NCBI RefSeq assembly: GCF_023072595.1
Contig: NZ_JALLGK010000002.1
Span: 310,001 to 374,000 of the forward strand
Reading direction: 5' to 3'
Length of the DNA: 64,000 bases
DNA from: Streptomyces sp. XM4193
Lineage (GTDB): Bacteria; Actinomycetota; Actinomycetes; Streptomycetales; Streptomycetaceae
The notes under the pieces were generated by a model that saw nothing but the letters and a program-made list of their open reading frames with translations, made no database searches and was not told the DNA's origin. Positions 17,639 through 26,869 of this stretch are shown piece by piece; positions within the stretch are counted from its first letter, which is position 1; every line of letters starts with the position of its first letter. The position numbers and the translations under genes were made by a program.

Positions 17639-20600
17639 GTGGCACAGCTCGACCGTCCCGACCAGCTCAAGGAGCTGCTCGGCATCCCGTTCACCCCGGA
17701 GCAGCTGGCGTGCATCACCGCGCCGCCCGCTCCGCAGGTCATCGTGGCCGGCGCCGGCTCCGGGAAGACGACGGTGATGGCGGCCCGGGTGGTGTGGCTG
17801 GTCGGCACCGGGCAGGTCGCACCGGAGCAGGTGCTGGGCCTGACGTTCACCAACAAGGCCGCCGCGGAGCTGGCAGAGCGGGTGCGCAGGGCGCTGACCA
17901 GCGCCGGGGTGCTGGGCGAGGCCGCGTTGCCGCCCGGAGTGCCGCCCGGGGACGCGGGGTTCGGGCCGCAGGAGCCGGTGGGCGAGCCGGCGATCTCGAC
18001 CTACCACGCGTTCGCGGGGCGACTGTTGAAGGACCACGGGCTGCGGCTCGGCGTGGAGCCGAGTGCCCGACTGCTCGCGGACGCGACCAGGTTCCAGCTG
18101 GCCGCGTCCGTGCTCCGCTCCGCGCCCGGCCCCTACGAGTCCCTCACCAGATCGCTCGGGACGCTGGTCAGCGAGCTGCTGGCGCTGGACGGCGAGTTGG
18201 CCGAGCACCTGGTCGAGCCGGAGCAGCTGCGCGCGCACGACACCGAGCTGCTGGCGCTGTTGGAGAGCGGGGAGGTCAGGCTCACCAACGCCGCGCTGCG
18301 CCAGGTGCCGCGCACGGTCCGGGGGCGGCTGGAGCTGCTCGGGCTGGTCGAGGAGTACCGCAGCCGCAAACGCCGTCGCGAGTTGCTGGACTTCGGCGAC
18401 CAGATCGCGGTGGCCGCCCGGCTGGCCCGGGACGTGCCGGAGGTGGGCCGGCTGCTGCGCGAGGAGTACGCCGTCGTCCTGCTCGACGAGTACCAGGACA
18501 CCTCGGTGGCCCAACGCATCCTGCTCGCCGGGCTGTTCGGCGGCGGCGGGCACCCCGTGACTGCGGTCGGCGACCCGTGCCAGGCGATCTACGGCTGGCG
18601 CGGCGCCTCCGTCGCCAACCTCGACGACTTCCCGCTGCACTTCCCGGCCCGCGACGGCACCCCGGCCGACCGCTACTCGCTCAGCGAGAACCGCCGCAGC
18701 GGTGGCCGGCTGCTCTCGTTGGCCAACGAGCTCGCCGTACCGCTGCGCGAGCGCCACCAGGGCGTGCACGCACTGCGTCCGGCGCCCGGAGCGGAGGCCG
18801 ACGGGCGTGCCCGCTGCGCGCTGCTGCCCACCCACGCTGAGGAGTTGGAGTGGCTCGGCGACTCGCTCGCCCACCTGGTGCGCACCGGTACGCCCCCCGG
18901 CGAGATCGCGGTGCTGTGCCGGGGCGCCGCCGACTTCGCCGAGATCCAGTCCGTGCTGACGGCGCGAGGTCTGCCCGTCGAGGTCGTCGGCCTCTCCGGA
19001 CTGCTGCACCTGCCCGAGGTCGCCGATCTGGTGGCGATGTGCGAGGTCCTCCAGGACCCCACCGCCAACGCCTCGCTCGTACGGCTGCTGACCGGTCCGC
19101 GGTGGCGGATCGGGCCCCGCGACCTGGCGCTGCTCGGCCGCCGGGCCCGGCTGCTGCTGCCGCCCCGCGGCGGCCGCTTCGAGGACGCCGACCAGCGGCT
19201 GGCCGCGGCGGTCGAGGGCACGGACCCGGCCGAGGTGCTCTCCCTCGCGGACGCGCTGGACACCTTCCTCGAAGCGGAGGGGCACGAGGACGAGCTGCCG
19301 TTCTCGCGGGCCGCGAAGGTGCGGTTCGCGCGGTTCGCCGCCGAGATCAGGGAGTTGCGCAGATCGCTCGCCGATCCGCTGATGGACGTGCTGCACCGCG
19401 TACTGTCGACGACCGGCCTGGAGGTCGAACTGGCCGCCTCCCCGCAGGCGTTGGCGGCCAGGCGCAGGGAGACTCTGGGCCAGTTCCTGGACGTGGCGGC
19501 CGGCTTCGCCTCCCTGGAGGGCGAGAGCACGCTGCTGGCCTTCCTCGGTTTCCTGCGGATGGCCGAGCGCTACGACAAGGGCATGGACAGCTCGCTGCCC
19601 GGCGGCGAGGACACCGTCAAGGTCCTGACCGCACACCGTTCCAAGGGCCTCGAATGGGATGTGGTCGCCGCCCCCGGGCTGGTCGGCGGCCAGTTCCCGA
19701 GCAGCAGGGGCCAGACGTCCTGGCTGACCGGCGCCGGCGTACTGCCCCACCCGCTCCGGGGGGACGCCTCGACGCTGCCCGAGCTGGGGGGCTGGACGGC
19801 CAAGGACCGCACGCGCTACGACACCGCCCTCACCGACCACCAGGCGACCGAGGAACTGCGCCTGGGCTATGTGACGTTCACCCGGCCGCGTTCGCTGCTG
19901 CTGGCCTCGGGCCACTGGTGGGGTCCTTCGCAGAAGAAGCCGCGCGGCCCGTCGGCCTTCCTGGAGGCGGTGCGCGCACATGTGGAGTCGCAGCCCGCAC
20001 ACGGTGAGGTGGAGGTGTGGGCGCCGGCGCCCGGCGAGGGCGAGGAGAATCCGGCCCTCGCCGCGGAGGCGGAGGAGCGCCGGTGGCCCATGCCGCTGGA
20101 CGCGCAGGCGCTGGCGCGTCGGCGCACCGCCGCCGCGATGGTGCTCGCCCGGCTGGAGTCCGGCCCCGTGCGGCACCCGGAGGAGGGTGAGGCGTACGCG
20201 CAGGAGCCGCTCGGCGCCGGCCGGCTGCCGCGCCCGCGCGAGGAGCCTGCCGCAGAGCCCGGCGAGGAAGAGCCCCGCGGGGAGGAGCCCGGCGGGGAAG
20301 AGGTGCGCGGGGAGCACTTGAGCGGGGGAGGCCGACAGGACTCGGCCGCACAGCCGGGCCGTACGGACGAGGCGCCCGCGGAGGCCGAGGGCCTCACCCC
20401 CGAGGAGCGTCGGCTCGCCGCCTCCTGGGACCGCGATCTGACAGCGCTCGCCGGTGAGTTGCGCCGCGCCCGCCGCCGGGTGCACGAGGTGGCGCTGCCG
20501 CCCTCGCTGACCGCCTCCCAGCTGATGCGGCTCAACGCCGACCCCGAGCGGTTCGCACGCGAGCTGGTGAGACCGATGCCGCGCCCCCCGCAGCCGGACG

Positions 20601-21223
20601 CCGCCCGGCGGGGCATCCGGTTCCACGCCTGGATCGAGTCGAGGTTCGAGGAGCTGACCCTGCCGATGCTCGGCCCCGAGGAACTGCCGGGGGCCGGTGA
20701 CCACGGGCCCGGCGCCGAGCCCGTGGAGATCGCGGACGAGCGCGAGCTCGCCGCGCTCAAGGAGGCGTTCGGCCGTACACCGTACGCGGATCGCACTCCC
20801 TGGGCGGTCGAGGAGCCCTTCCAGCTGGTGCTCGCCGGGCGGGTGGTGCGCGGCCGCATCGACGCGGTCTACCGGGACGAGGAGGGCTTCGAGATCGTCG
20901 ACTGGAAGACCGGCCGCCGCCGAGCCGCCGACCCCCTGCAGCTCTCGATCTACCGGCTGGCCTGGGCGGAGCGGCACGGGCTGCCGCTGGACGCCGTGCG
21001 CGCGGCGTTCGTCCATGTCAGAAGTGGTGAGGTGGTACGCCCCGCCGGGCTCCCCGGCAGACAGGAGCTGGAGCGACTGCTGCTGACCGGCAGCGCGCAC
21101 GAGCAGCTGCCGGAGCCGCCGGAGGGTCCCGGCGCGGCGGACCCGGCGCCGCAGGCCGACCCGTCCGGGAGCACCGGGGTCGAGCCAAGGGCGGGCGACC
21201 GGCACCCACCGTCGGCCGGATAG
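17639..21223 (+). CDS. adnB: Helicase-nuclease subunit AdnB
   Basis: 1194 aa from GTG 17639, chosen because VAQLDRPDQLKELLGIPFTPEQ immediately precedes the motor. SF1 motifs: AGAGSGKTT (about 37-45), LLDEYQDTSVAQ, GDPCQAIYGWRGAS, LTAHRSKGLEWDVV. The C-terminal nuclease core has FHAWIESRFEEL, FEIVDWKTGRR and QLSIYRLAW. An acidic Glu/Gly/Pro-rich linker sits at about 870-920. There is no C-terminal Cys cluster, unlike AdnA. It forms a heterodimer with AdnA and is expected to be the main translocating motor. The 144-nt gap to adnA holds no obvious terminator. Confidence 0.88.
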   Translation: MAQLDRPDQLKELLGIPFTPEQLACITAPPAPQVIVAGAGSGKTTVMAARVVWLVGTGQVAPEQVLGLTFTNKAAAELAERVRRALTSAGVLGEAALPPGVPPGDAGFGPQEPVGEPAISTYHAFAGRLLKDHGLRLGVEPSARLLADATRFQLAASVLRSAPGPYESLTRSLGTLVSELLALDGELAEHLVEPEQLRAHDTELLALLESGEVRLTNAALRQVPRTVRGRLELLGLVEEYRSRKRRRELLDFGDQIAVAARLARDVPEVGRLLREEYAVVLLDEYQDTSVAQRILLAGLFGGGGHPVTAVGDPCQAIYGWRGASVANLDDFPLHFPARDGTPADRYSLSENRRSGGRLLSLANELAVPLRERHQGVHALRPAPGAEADGRARCALLPTHAEELEWLGDSLAHLVRTGTPPGEIAVLCRGAADFAEIQSVLTARGLPVEVVGLSGLLHLPEVADLVAMCEVLQDPTANASLVRLLTGPRWRIGPRDLALLGRRARLLLPPRGGRFEDADQRLAAAVEGTDPAEVLSLADALDTFLEAEGHEDELPFSRAAKVRFARFAAEIRELRRSLADPLMDVLHRVLSTTGLEVELAASPQALAARRRETLGQFLDVAAGFASLEGESTLLAFLGFLRMAERYDKGMDSSLPGGEDTVKVLTAHRSKGLEWDVVAAPGLVGGQFPSSRGQTSWLTGAGVLPHPLRGDASTLPELGGWTAKDRTRYDTALTDHQATEELRLGYVTFTRPRSLLLASGHWWGPSQKKPRGPSAFLEAVRAHVESQPAHGEVEVWAPAPGEGEENPALAAEAEERRWPMPLDAQALARRRTAAAMVLARLESGPVRHPEEGEAYAQEPLGAGRLPRPREEPAAEPGEEEPRGEEPGGEEVRGEHLSGGGRQDSAAQPGRTDEAPAEAEGLTPEERRLAASWDRDLTALAGELRRARRRVHEVALPPSLTASQLMRLNADPERFARELVRPMPRPPQPDAARRGIRFHAWIESRFEELTLPMLGPEELPGAGDHGPGAEPVEIADERELAALKEAFGRTPYADRTPWAVEEPFQLVLAGRVVRGRIDAVYRDEEGFEIVDWKTGRRRAADPLQLSIYRLAWAERHGLPLDAVRAAFVHVRSGEVVRPAGLPGRQELERLLLTGSAHEQLPEPPEGPGAADPAPQADPSGSTGVEPRAGDRHPPSAG

Positions 21224-21232
21224 GCTCGAAGA

Positions 21233-22663
21233 ATGAGCGACACCCCGGACAGCGCCGTCCGCGACGCCGTGACGAGCGGGTTTCCCCGTTTCCTCGACGA
21301 GCTGCGGGAGTGGCTGCGCATCCCCTCGGTCTCCGCCGACCCGCAGCACGCGGCCGATGTCGACCGCAGCGCCCGGTGGCTGGCCGAGTCGCTGCGCCGC
21401 ACCGGTTTCCCGACGGTGGAGGTCTGGGAGACCGAGGGCCTGCCCGCGGTTTTCGCGCACTGGCCGGCCGCTGAGGCGGACGCCCCGACCGTGCTCGTCT
21501 ACGGCCATCACGACGTACAGCCCGCCGAGCGCAGCGACGGCTGGGACTGCGAACCCTTCGAGCCGACCGAGCGCGAGGGACGCCTCTTCGCCCGGGGCGC
21601 CGCGGACGACAAGGGGCAGGTGTACTTCCACACCCTCGGCGTCACCGCCCACCTCGCCGCCACCGGCCGCACCGCTCCCGCCGTCGGGCTGAAGCTGCTG
21701 ATCGAGGGGGAGGAGGAGTCCGGTTCACCGCATTTCCCCGCTCTCGTGCGCGCGCACGCCGACCGGCTGGAGTGCGACGTCGCGCTGATCTCCGACACCG
21801 GGATGTGGGCGGCCGACACCCCGACCGTGTGCACCGGGATGCGCGGGCTCATCGACTGCCAGATCGATCTGAGCGGCCCGGCCCAGGACATCCACTCCGG
21901 TTCCTTCGGCGGTGCCGTGCCCAACCCGGCCGAGGCGGCGGCGACGCTGGCCGCGGCGCTGCACGACGAGCGCCGCCGGGTCACGGTGCCCGGCTTCTAC
22001 GACGGGATCGTCGAACTCACCGAGGAGGAGCGCCGGTTCTTCGCCGAGTTGCCGTTCGACGAGTCGGCGTGGCTGCGCACCGCCCACAGCGGCGCCACAC
22101 TCGGCGAGGAGGGCTACTCCACGCTCGAGCGGATCTGGGCGCGCCCCACCGCCGAGGTGAACGGAATCGGCGGCGGCTACCAGGGGCCGGGCGGCAAGAC
22201 GATCGTCCCGGCGACGGCACAGCTCAAGCTCTCGTTCCGCACGGTCGCCGGCCAGGACCAGGAGAGGATCCAGCAGTCGCTGCGAGACTGGGTGGCTGCC
22301 ACTCTGCCGGCCGGTGTCCGGCACGAACTGACCTTCTGGGGCTCCACCCGGCCCTGTCTGACGCCGCTGGACCACCCCGCGCTGCGTGCCCTGGTGACGG
22401 CCATGGGCAGGGCGTTCGAGCAGCCGATCCGCTTCACCAGGGAGGGAGGTTCGGGGCCCGCGGCCGATCTCCAGGACATTCTGGGCGTACCGGTGCTGTT
22501 CCTGGGTATCTCCATTCCCTCCGACGGCTGGCACGCGCCCAACGAGAAGGTGGAGATCGACCTTCTGCGCAAGGGTGCCGAGGCCGCGGCACACCTCTGG
22601 GAGGAGCTGGGCGCCCACCTGCGTCCCGCATCCGCGCGGCGGCCCACCACGCCCGGACCGTGA
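21233..22663 (+). CDS. M20-family dipeptidase/metallopeptidase
   Basis: 476 aa, starting 9 nt after adnB. Metal-ligand and catalytic motifs of the M20 family are in order: VYGHHDVQP (His), LFARGAADDKGQ (bridging Asp), LLIEGEEESGSP (catalytic Glu and ligand Glu), LISDTGMW (Asp) and PSDGWHAPNEKVE (final His). The lid domain contains DLSGPAQDIHSGSFGGAVPNP. This pattern fits dipeptidases of the PepV/CNDP type that hydrolyse dipeptides or N-acyl amino acids. Cytosolic; no signal peptide. Confidence 0.92.
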   Translation: MSDTPDSAVRDAVTSGFPRFLDELREWLRIPSVSADPQHAADVDRSARWLAESLRRTGFPTVEVWETEGLPAVFAHWPAAEADAPTVLVYGHHDVQPAERSDGWDCEPFEPTEREGRLFARGAADDKGQVYFHTLGVTAHLAATGRTAPAVGLKLLIEGEEESGSPHFPALVRAHADRLECDVALISDTGMWAADTPTVCTGMRGLIDCQIDLSGPAQDIHSGSFGGAVPNPAEAAATLAAALHDERRRVTVPGFYDGIVELTEEERRFFAELPFDESAWLRTAHSGATLGEEGYSTLERIWARPTAEVNGIGGGYQGPGGKTIVPATAQLKLSFRTVAGQDQERIQQSLRDWVAATLPAGVRHELTFWGSTRPCLTPLDHPALRALVTAMGRAFEQPIRFTREGGSGPAADLQDILGVPVLFLGISIPSDGWHAPNEKVEIDLLRKGAEAAAHLWEELGAHLRPASARRPTTPGP

Positions 22664-22732
22664 ACCCGGTGTCCGCCCGAGCATGAGCAGCAGTCAGACC
22701 GCCCGCGAGTTCCACAGGGAGCAGAGACCGCA

Positions 22733-23674
22733 GTGACCTCCAGGACCGCCCGTACCATCGCCCACCAGGTGCCGCTGACCGTGAACGGCGGCATCGACCG
22801 GGGCGCGAACCACCGGCTCGACGAGGCGTGGCTCGGCGCCGCCTGGAGCCACCCGAGCACCCGCTGCTTCGTGGTGTCCGACGGCCGCGCGCTGGTCGTG
22901 GACACCGACGACGGGCGCACCGAGCTGGTGACCACACCCTCCTTCGAGGCGCCGTTCACCGAGGCCCACCGGTACTTCCTGGGGACCGACACCGACGGCG
23001 TGCGCTACTTCGCGCTCCAGAAGGACACCCTCCCGGGGCGCATGGACGACGACGCCAGACCGGCCGGACTGCGGGAGGCGGGCGCTCTGCTCGGCCCGCG
23101 GGACAGTGAACTCCTGGTGCACGCGGTCGCGTTGGAGAACTGGCAGCGGATGCACCGCTTCTGCTCCCGCTGCGGCGAGCGCACGACGATCGCGGCGGCC
23201 GGTCACATCCGCCGGTGCCTGGCGTGCGGAGCGGAGCACTACCCGCGTACCGACCCCGCCGTCATCATGCTCGTCACCGACGACCGGGACCGGGCGCTGC
23301 TGGGTCGGCAGGTGCACTGGCCGGAGGGGCGTTTCTCCACGCTGGCGGGCTTCGTCGAGCCGGGGGAGTCCATCGAACGAGCCGTGGTCCGCGAGGTGTT
23401 CGAGGAGGCGGGAGTCGTCGTCGACGAGGTGGAGTACGTCGCCAGCCAGCCCTGGCCGTTCCCCAGCAGTCTGATGCTGGGCTTCATGGCGCGGGCGGGC
23501 TCATCGGAGATCCGGGTGGACGGCGAGGAGATCGAGGAGGCGCGCTGGTTCTCCCGGGACGATCTGCGCACCGCGATCGAGAGCGGCGCGGTGCATCCGC
23601 CCGCCGGGATCTCGATCGCGGCGCGGCTGGTCGAGCTCTGGTACGGCAAGCCGCTTCCGGTCCCGCTGCCGTAG
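22733..23674 (+). CDS. nudC: NAD(+) diphosphatase NudC
   Basis: 313 aa from GTG 22733 with AGGGAGCAGAG upstream. A zinc ribbon FCSRCGERT ... RRCLACGAEHYPR (four Cys) is followed by the Nudix box GFVEPGESIERAVVREVFEE (G-x5-E-x7-R-E-U-x-E-E pattern). Next comes SQPWPFPSSLMLGF, the SQPWPFPxS signature specific for NADH pyrophosphatases. It hydrolyses NAD(H) to NMN(H) and AMP and can remove NAD caps from RNA. It converges on mrx1. Confidence 0.95.
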   Translation: MTSRTARTIAHQVPLTVNGGIDRGANHRLDEAWLGAAWSHPSTRCFVVSDGRALVVDTDDGRTELVTTPSFEAPFTEAHRYFLGTDTDGVRYFALQKDTLPGRMDDDARPAGLREAGALLGPRDSELLVHAVALENWQRMHRFCSRCGERTTIAAAGHIRRCLACGAEHYPRTDPAVIMLVTDDRDRALLGRQVHWPEGRFSTLAGFVEPGESIERAVVREVFEEAGVVVDEVEYVASQPWPFPSSLMLGFMARAGSSEIRVDGEEIEEARWFSRDDLRTAIESGAVHPPAGISIAARLVELWYGKPLPVPLP

Positions 23675-23839
23675 CGCGGTGCGCACCCGCCACCGGCTCC
23701 GGGCCACCGTGTGCGCAACGGTGGACCGGCGCGCCGACGGAGGGGTGCGCAAAGCGGCCGGGCCTCCGGCTGGCCGCGGCCGCGGGCTTTCGCGGGCCGA
23801 CCCGACCTGCCTTTCGCCGGCCCGACCGGCCCGGCGGAA

Positions 23840-24094
23840 TCAGGCCGCCAGCGCCTGCTTGACCTGGGCCAGTGAGGGGTTGGTCATGACGGTCTCGGTG
23901 CCCGAGGGGGAGACGACCAGCAGGGTGGGGACCGTCTGGTTCCCGCCGTTGGCCTTCTCGACGAAGTCCGCCGAGGCCGGGTCGTGCTCGATGTTGACCT
24001 CCGAGTAGGCGATGCCCTCGCGGTCCATCTGGCCCTTAAGACGGCGGCAGTAGCCGCACCAGGTGGTGCTGTACATCGTCACGCTTGCGGACAT
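23840..24094 (-). CDS. mrx1: Mycoredoxin Mrx1
   Basis: 84 aa. Glutaredoxin-like fold with the mycoredoxin active site C13-G-Y-C16 (TTWCGYCRRLK), the cis-Pro loop QTVPTLLV, and SVNIEHDP-type strand residues. It uses mycothiol to reduce mycothiol-protein mixed disulfides. A sigma-R-type promoter lies about 105 nt upstream. It converges on nudC and diverges from uvrD2. Confidence 0.93.
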   Translation of the reverse strand: MSASVTMYSTTWCGYCRRLKGQMDREGIAYSEVNIEHDPASADFVEKANGGNQTVPTLLVVSPSGTETVMTNPSLAQVKQALAA

Positions 24095-24198
24095 GGGTGG
24101 TGTGCTCCCTCGGATGTGGCGGCCGTGCCTGGGCAGGCCGGTGGACAGTGCGGTCGCGGGGCCGCGGGCCGACTGGCGGCGCGGGCTCCGAAAGACGC

Positions 24199-24225
24199 AA
24201 CGAGCGGGCGGCGCCCAGCATTCCC
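24199..24225 (-). promoter_or_regulatory. Sigma-R-type promoter of mrx1
   Basis: On the minus strand, GGGAAT (24225-24220), exactly 18 nt, then GTT (24201-24199). This fits the sigma-R consensus and mycothiol-dependent redox function. The mRNA would have a leader of about 95 nt. Confidence 0.75.
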
Positions 24226-24322
24226 GGACTTCGCGCCGCCCGACGGCTGCGGCAGTATGACAAACCCTTCACGGCTGTGGACAACCGTCACGGCCGCGAG
24301 GCGGTACTGGCAGCATGGGCGT

Positions 24323-26620
24323 GTGACTGCCGCACCACAGCCGACTCCTCCCACCCCCTCCGCCCCTGCGCACCTGCCCGCCCCGGCTCCCGCCCCGAGC
24401 CCGGCCGCACACGGCTCCCCGAGCTCCTTCGGTCTCCTCCCGGCCCCGCCCGAATCCGCCGACGGCGTGCTGGAAGGTCTCGATCCGGAGCAGCGGGAGG
24501 TGGCGACCACTCTGAGCGGTCCCGTCTGCGTGCTCGCCGGCGCCGGCACCGGCAAGACCAGGGCGGTCACCCACCGCATCGCCTACGGGGTCCGGGCCGG
24601 CATCCTGCCCGCGGCCGGCGTTCTTGCGGTGACCTTCACCAACCGCGCCGCGGGGGAGCTTCGGGGCAGGCTGCGCGAGCTCGGTGCGGGCAGCGTCCAG
24701 GCACGCACCTTCCACTCCGCGGCGCTGCGGCAGCTGCGGTACTTCTGGCCTAGGGCGATCGGGGGCGAGCTGCCTCGTCTGCTGGAGCGCAAGGCCGGGC
24801 TGGTGCACGAGGCGGCCAAGCGTTCCCGGCTGCGGCTGGAGCGCTCGGACCTGCGGGACGTCACCTCCGAGATCGAGTGGGCCAAGGTCACCAGGACGGT
24901 CCCCGAGGACTACGCCGCCGCTCTCGCCAAGACCGGCCGCACGCCCCCGCGCGATCCGGCCGAGGTGGCGCAGGTCTTCACGGCGTACGAGCAGCTCAAG
25001 CGCGAGCGCGGCACCATCGACTTCGAGGATGTGCTGCTGCTGACCGTCGGCATCCTGCAGGACCGCCACGACATCGCCTCCCAGGTGCGCGGCCAGTACC
25101 AGCACTTCGTGGTCGACGAGTACCAGGACGTCAGCCCGCTCCAGCAGCGGCTGCTGGAGCTGTGGGTGGGCGACCGGGACAACCTCTGCGTGGTGGGCGA
25201 CGCCAGCCAGACGATCTACTCCTTCACCGGCGCCACCGCGGACTACCTCCTCGATTTCCGCGTCAGGTATCCGCAGTCGACCGTGGTCAAGCTGGTGCGC
25301 GACTACCGCTCCACGCCCCAGGTCGTCCGCCTGGCCAACGGCCTGCTCGCGCACGCCTCCGGGCGTGCGGCGCGGCACCGGCTGGAGCTGGTCTCCCAGC
25401 GGGAGCGCGGCCCCGAGCCGGTTTTCACCGAGTACCCGGACGAGCCCTCGGAGGCCGACGCCACCGCCAAGCGCGTGCGCGAGCTGCTGGATTCGGGGGT
25501 GCGGGCCGCGGAGATCGCCGTGCTCTACCGGACGAACGGCCAGTCCGAGCTGTACGAGCAGGCGATGGCCGACGCGCGGGTGCCGTACCAACTGCGAGGC
25601 GCCGAGCGCTTCTTCGAGCGACCCGAGGTCCGCGAGGCGGAGACCAAGCTGCGCGGCGCCGCCAAGGCCGGCCGGAACGACTCCCTGCTCGACGGCGCGG
25701 AGGACCTCGCCTCCCAGGTGCGGGCGGTGCTCGGCCCGGTGGGATGGGCTCCGCGCGCCCCGGCGGCCTCGGGTGCGGCCAGAGACCGATGGGAGTCGCT
25801 GGCGGCGCTCGTGCGGCTGGCGGAGGAGCTGGCCCAGGGCCAACCACAGGCAGTGCTGGGGGATTTTGTCGCCGAGCTCCAGGCGCGCGCGGCCATGCAG
25901 CACGCGCCGAGAGTGGAAGGCGTGACCCTCGCGTCGTTGCACTCGGCCAAGGGCCTGGAGTGGGACGCCGTCTTCCTGGTGGGCCTGACCGACGGGATGC
26001 TCCCGATCACCTACGCGAAAACGCCCGAGCAGTTGGAGGAGGAGCGCCGGCTTCTCTACGTGGGGGTCACCCGAGCCCGGCGCCATCTCGCACTGTCCTG
26101 GGCGCTCGCCCGTTCGCCGGGCGGCCGGGCGGGCCGCAGCCCGAGCCGCTTCCTCGAGGGCCTGCGCTCGGGCAGCAGCTCGGTGGGCGCCTCCTCCGCG
26201 TCCGGAGGGCGCCCTGTCGCGGGCGGAGTGGAGCGGGCCGAGAGACCCAGGGCGAGAGCCGGCCGCACGACCGCGCGGTGCCGCGTCTGCGGCCGGACAC
26301 TCACCGACGCCGGGGAGATCAAGCTGCTGCGCTGCGAGGACTGTCCCTCCGATCTGGACGAGCAGCTCTACGACCGCCTGTGGGTGTGGCGTTCTCGCCA
26401 GGCCACACTGCTGCGTCAGCCGCCGTACTGCGTCTTCACCGACAAGACCCTCATGGCCATCGCCGAGGCCACCCCGGACACCGCCGCAGAGCTCAGCCGG
26501 ATCCCCGGAGTGCGGGCGCGCAAGCTCCAGCAGTACGGCGCGGACGTCCTGGCCCTGTGCGCGGGGGAGGAGCTGCAGGAGAGCCCTCCCGAGCCCGGCG
26601 ACGAGCCCGCGCCGGAGTGA
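24323..26620 (+). CDS. uvrD2: ATP-dependent helicase UvrD2 (HRDC-containing)
   Basis: 765 aa from GTG 24323, beginning with a Pro/Ala-rich tail. SF1A motor: CVLAGAGTGKTRAVTH, VVDEYQDVSPLQQ, GDASQTIYSFTGA, LHSAKGLEWDAVFLVG and LYVGVTRARRHL. The C-terminal part has the tetracysteine C-x2-C ... C-x2-C (CRVCG and CEDC, about 653-675) joined to an HRDC domain (about 685-755: YCVFTDKTLMAIAEATP). That architecture defines mycobacterial and streptomycete UvrD2. The HRDC and tetra-Cys part is known to govern DNA binding and helicase activity. Diverges from mrx1 across 228 nt. Confidence 0.93.
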   Translation: MTAAPQPTPPTPSAPAHLPAPAPAPSPAAHGSPSSFGLLPAPPESADGVLEGLDPEQREVATTLSGPVCVLAGAGTGKTRAVTHRIAYGVRAGILPAAGVLAVTFTNRAAGELRGRLRELGAGSVQARTFHSAALRQLRYFWPRAIGGELPRLLERKAGLVHEAAKRSRLRLERSDLRDVTSEIEWAKVTRTVPEDYAAALAKTGRTPPRDPAEVAQVFTAYEQLKRERGTIDFEDVLLLTVGILQDRHDIASQVRGQYQHFVVDEYQDVSPLQQRLLELWVGDRDNLCVVGDASQTIYSFTGATADYLLDFRVRYPQSTVVKLVRDYRSTPQVVRLANGLLAHASGRAARHRLELVSQRERGPEPVFTEYPDEPSEADATAKRVRELLDSGVRAAEIAVLYRTNGQSELYEQAMADARVPYQLRGAERFFERPEVREAETKLRGAAKAGRNDSLLDGAEDLASQVRAVLGPVGWAPRAPAASGAARDRWESLAALVRLAEELAQGQPQAVLGDFVAELQARAAMQHAPRVEGVTLASLHSAKGLEWDAVFLVGLTDGMLPITYAKTPEQLEEERRLLYVGVTRARRHLALSWALARSPGGRAGRSPSRFLEGLRSGSSSVGASSASGGRPVAGGVERAERPRARAGRTTARCRVCGRTLTDAGEIKLLRCEDCPSDLDEQLYDRLWVWRSRQATLLRQPPYCVFTDKTLMAIAEATPDTAAELSRIPGVRARKLQQYGADVLALCAGEELQESPPEPGDEPAPE

Positions 26621-26687
26621 GAGAGGGGCTTGTGGACCGGGCTGAGAACGGCTCGCCAACCAAACGGAGAGCGTCGCTCCGGGCTCT

Positions 26688-26704
26688 GTCACAAGAACTG
26701 TGAC
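26688..26704. promoter_or_regulatory. Inverted repeat upstream of the wblC promoter
   Basis: GTCACA, 5 nt, TGTGAC: a perfect 6-bp dyad centred about 30 bp upstream of the proposed -35 element. It is suitably placed for an activator or repressor of the wblC leader transcript. It could alternatively be a weak uvrD2 terminator stem, but it has no T-run. Confidence 0.4.
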
Positions 26705-26714
26705 GAACGAGAGT

Positions 26715-26754
26715 GAAAAATAGTTTGCGCCCGCCGCTACAAGCCTCATAGCCT
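26715..26754 (+). promoter_or_regulatory. Candidate WblC-autoregulated promoter of the leader-wblC transcript
   Basis: AT-rich GAAAAATAG (26715-26723) abuts a -35-like TTGCGC (26725-26730). About 17-18 nt later comes ATAGCC/TAGCCT (26748-26754) as the -10. An AT-rich patch just upstream of -35 is the hallmark of WhiB7-dependent promoters, and such A/T runs are rare in this GC-rich sequence. The expected transcript start near 26760 leaves a leader of about 640 nt. Confidence 0.6.
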
Positions 26755-26768
26755 CTGTGACGTGGAGA

Positions 26769-26787
26769 GAGCGGGTTTTTCCCGCTC
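26769..26787 (+). promoter_or_regulatory. 5'-end hairpin of the wblC leader
   Basis: GAGCGGG, a TTTTT loop, then CCCGCTC: perfect 7-bp stem within about 10-30 nt of the predicted transcript start. It could stabilise the leader RNA or pause RNA polymerase. Confidence 0.45.
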
Positions 26788-26869
26788 CGGCTCTGCCCTG
26801 CTGTACATCCCGAAAACGTCGGGCCCGACTTCGGTCCGGCCCCTGAAGCGCCGAGAGGAGGCGATCGAC

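Noticed and set aside
17633..21652. 1339-codon open frame on the minus strand
   Set aside because: Antisense shadow of adnB and the M20 gene; GC-rich DNA opens it and no family motif is present.
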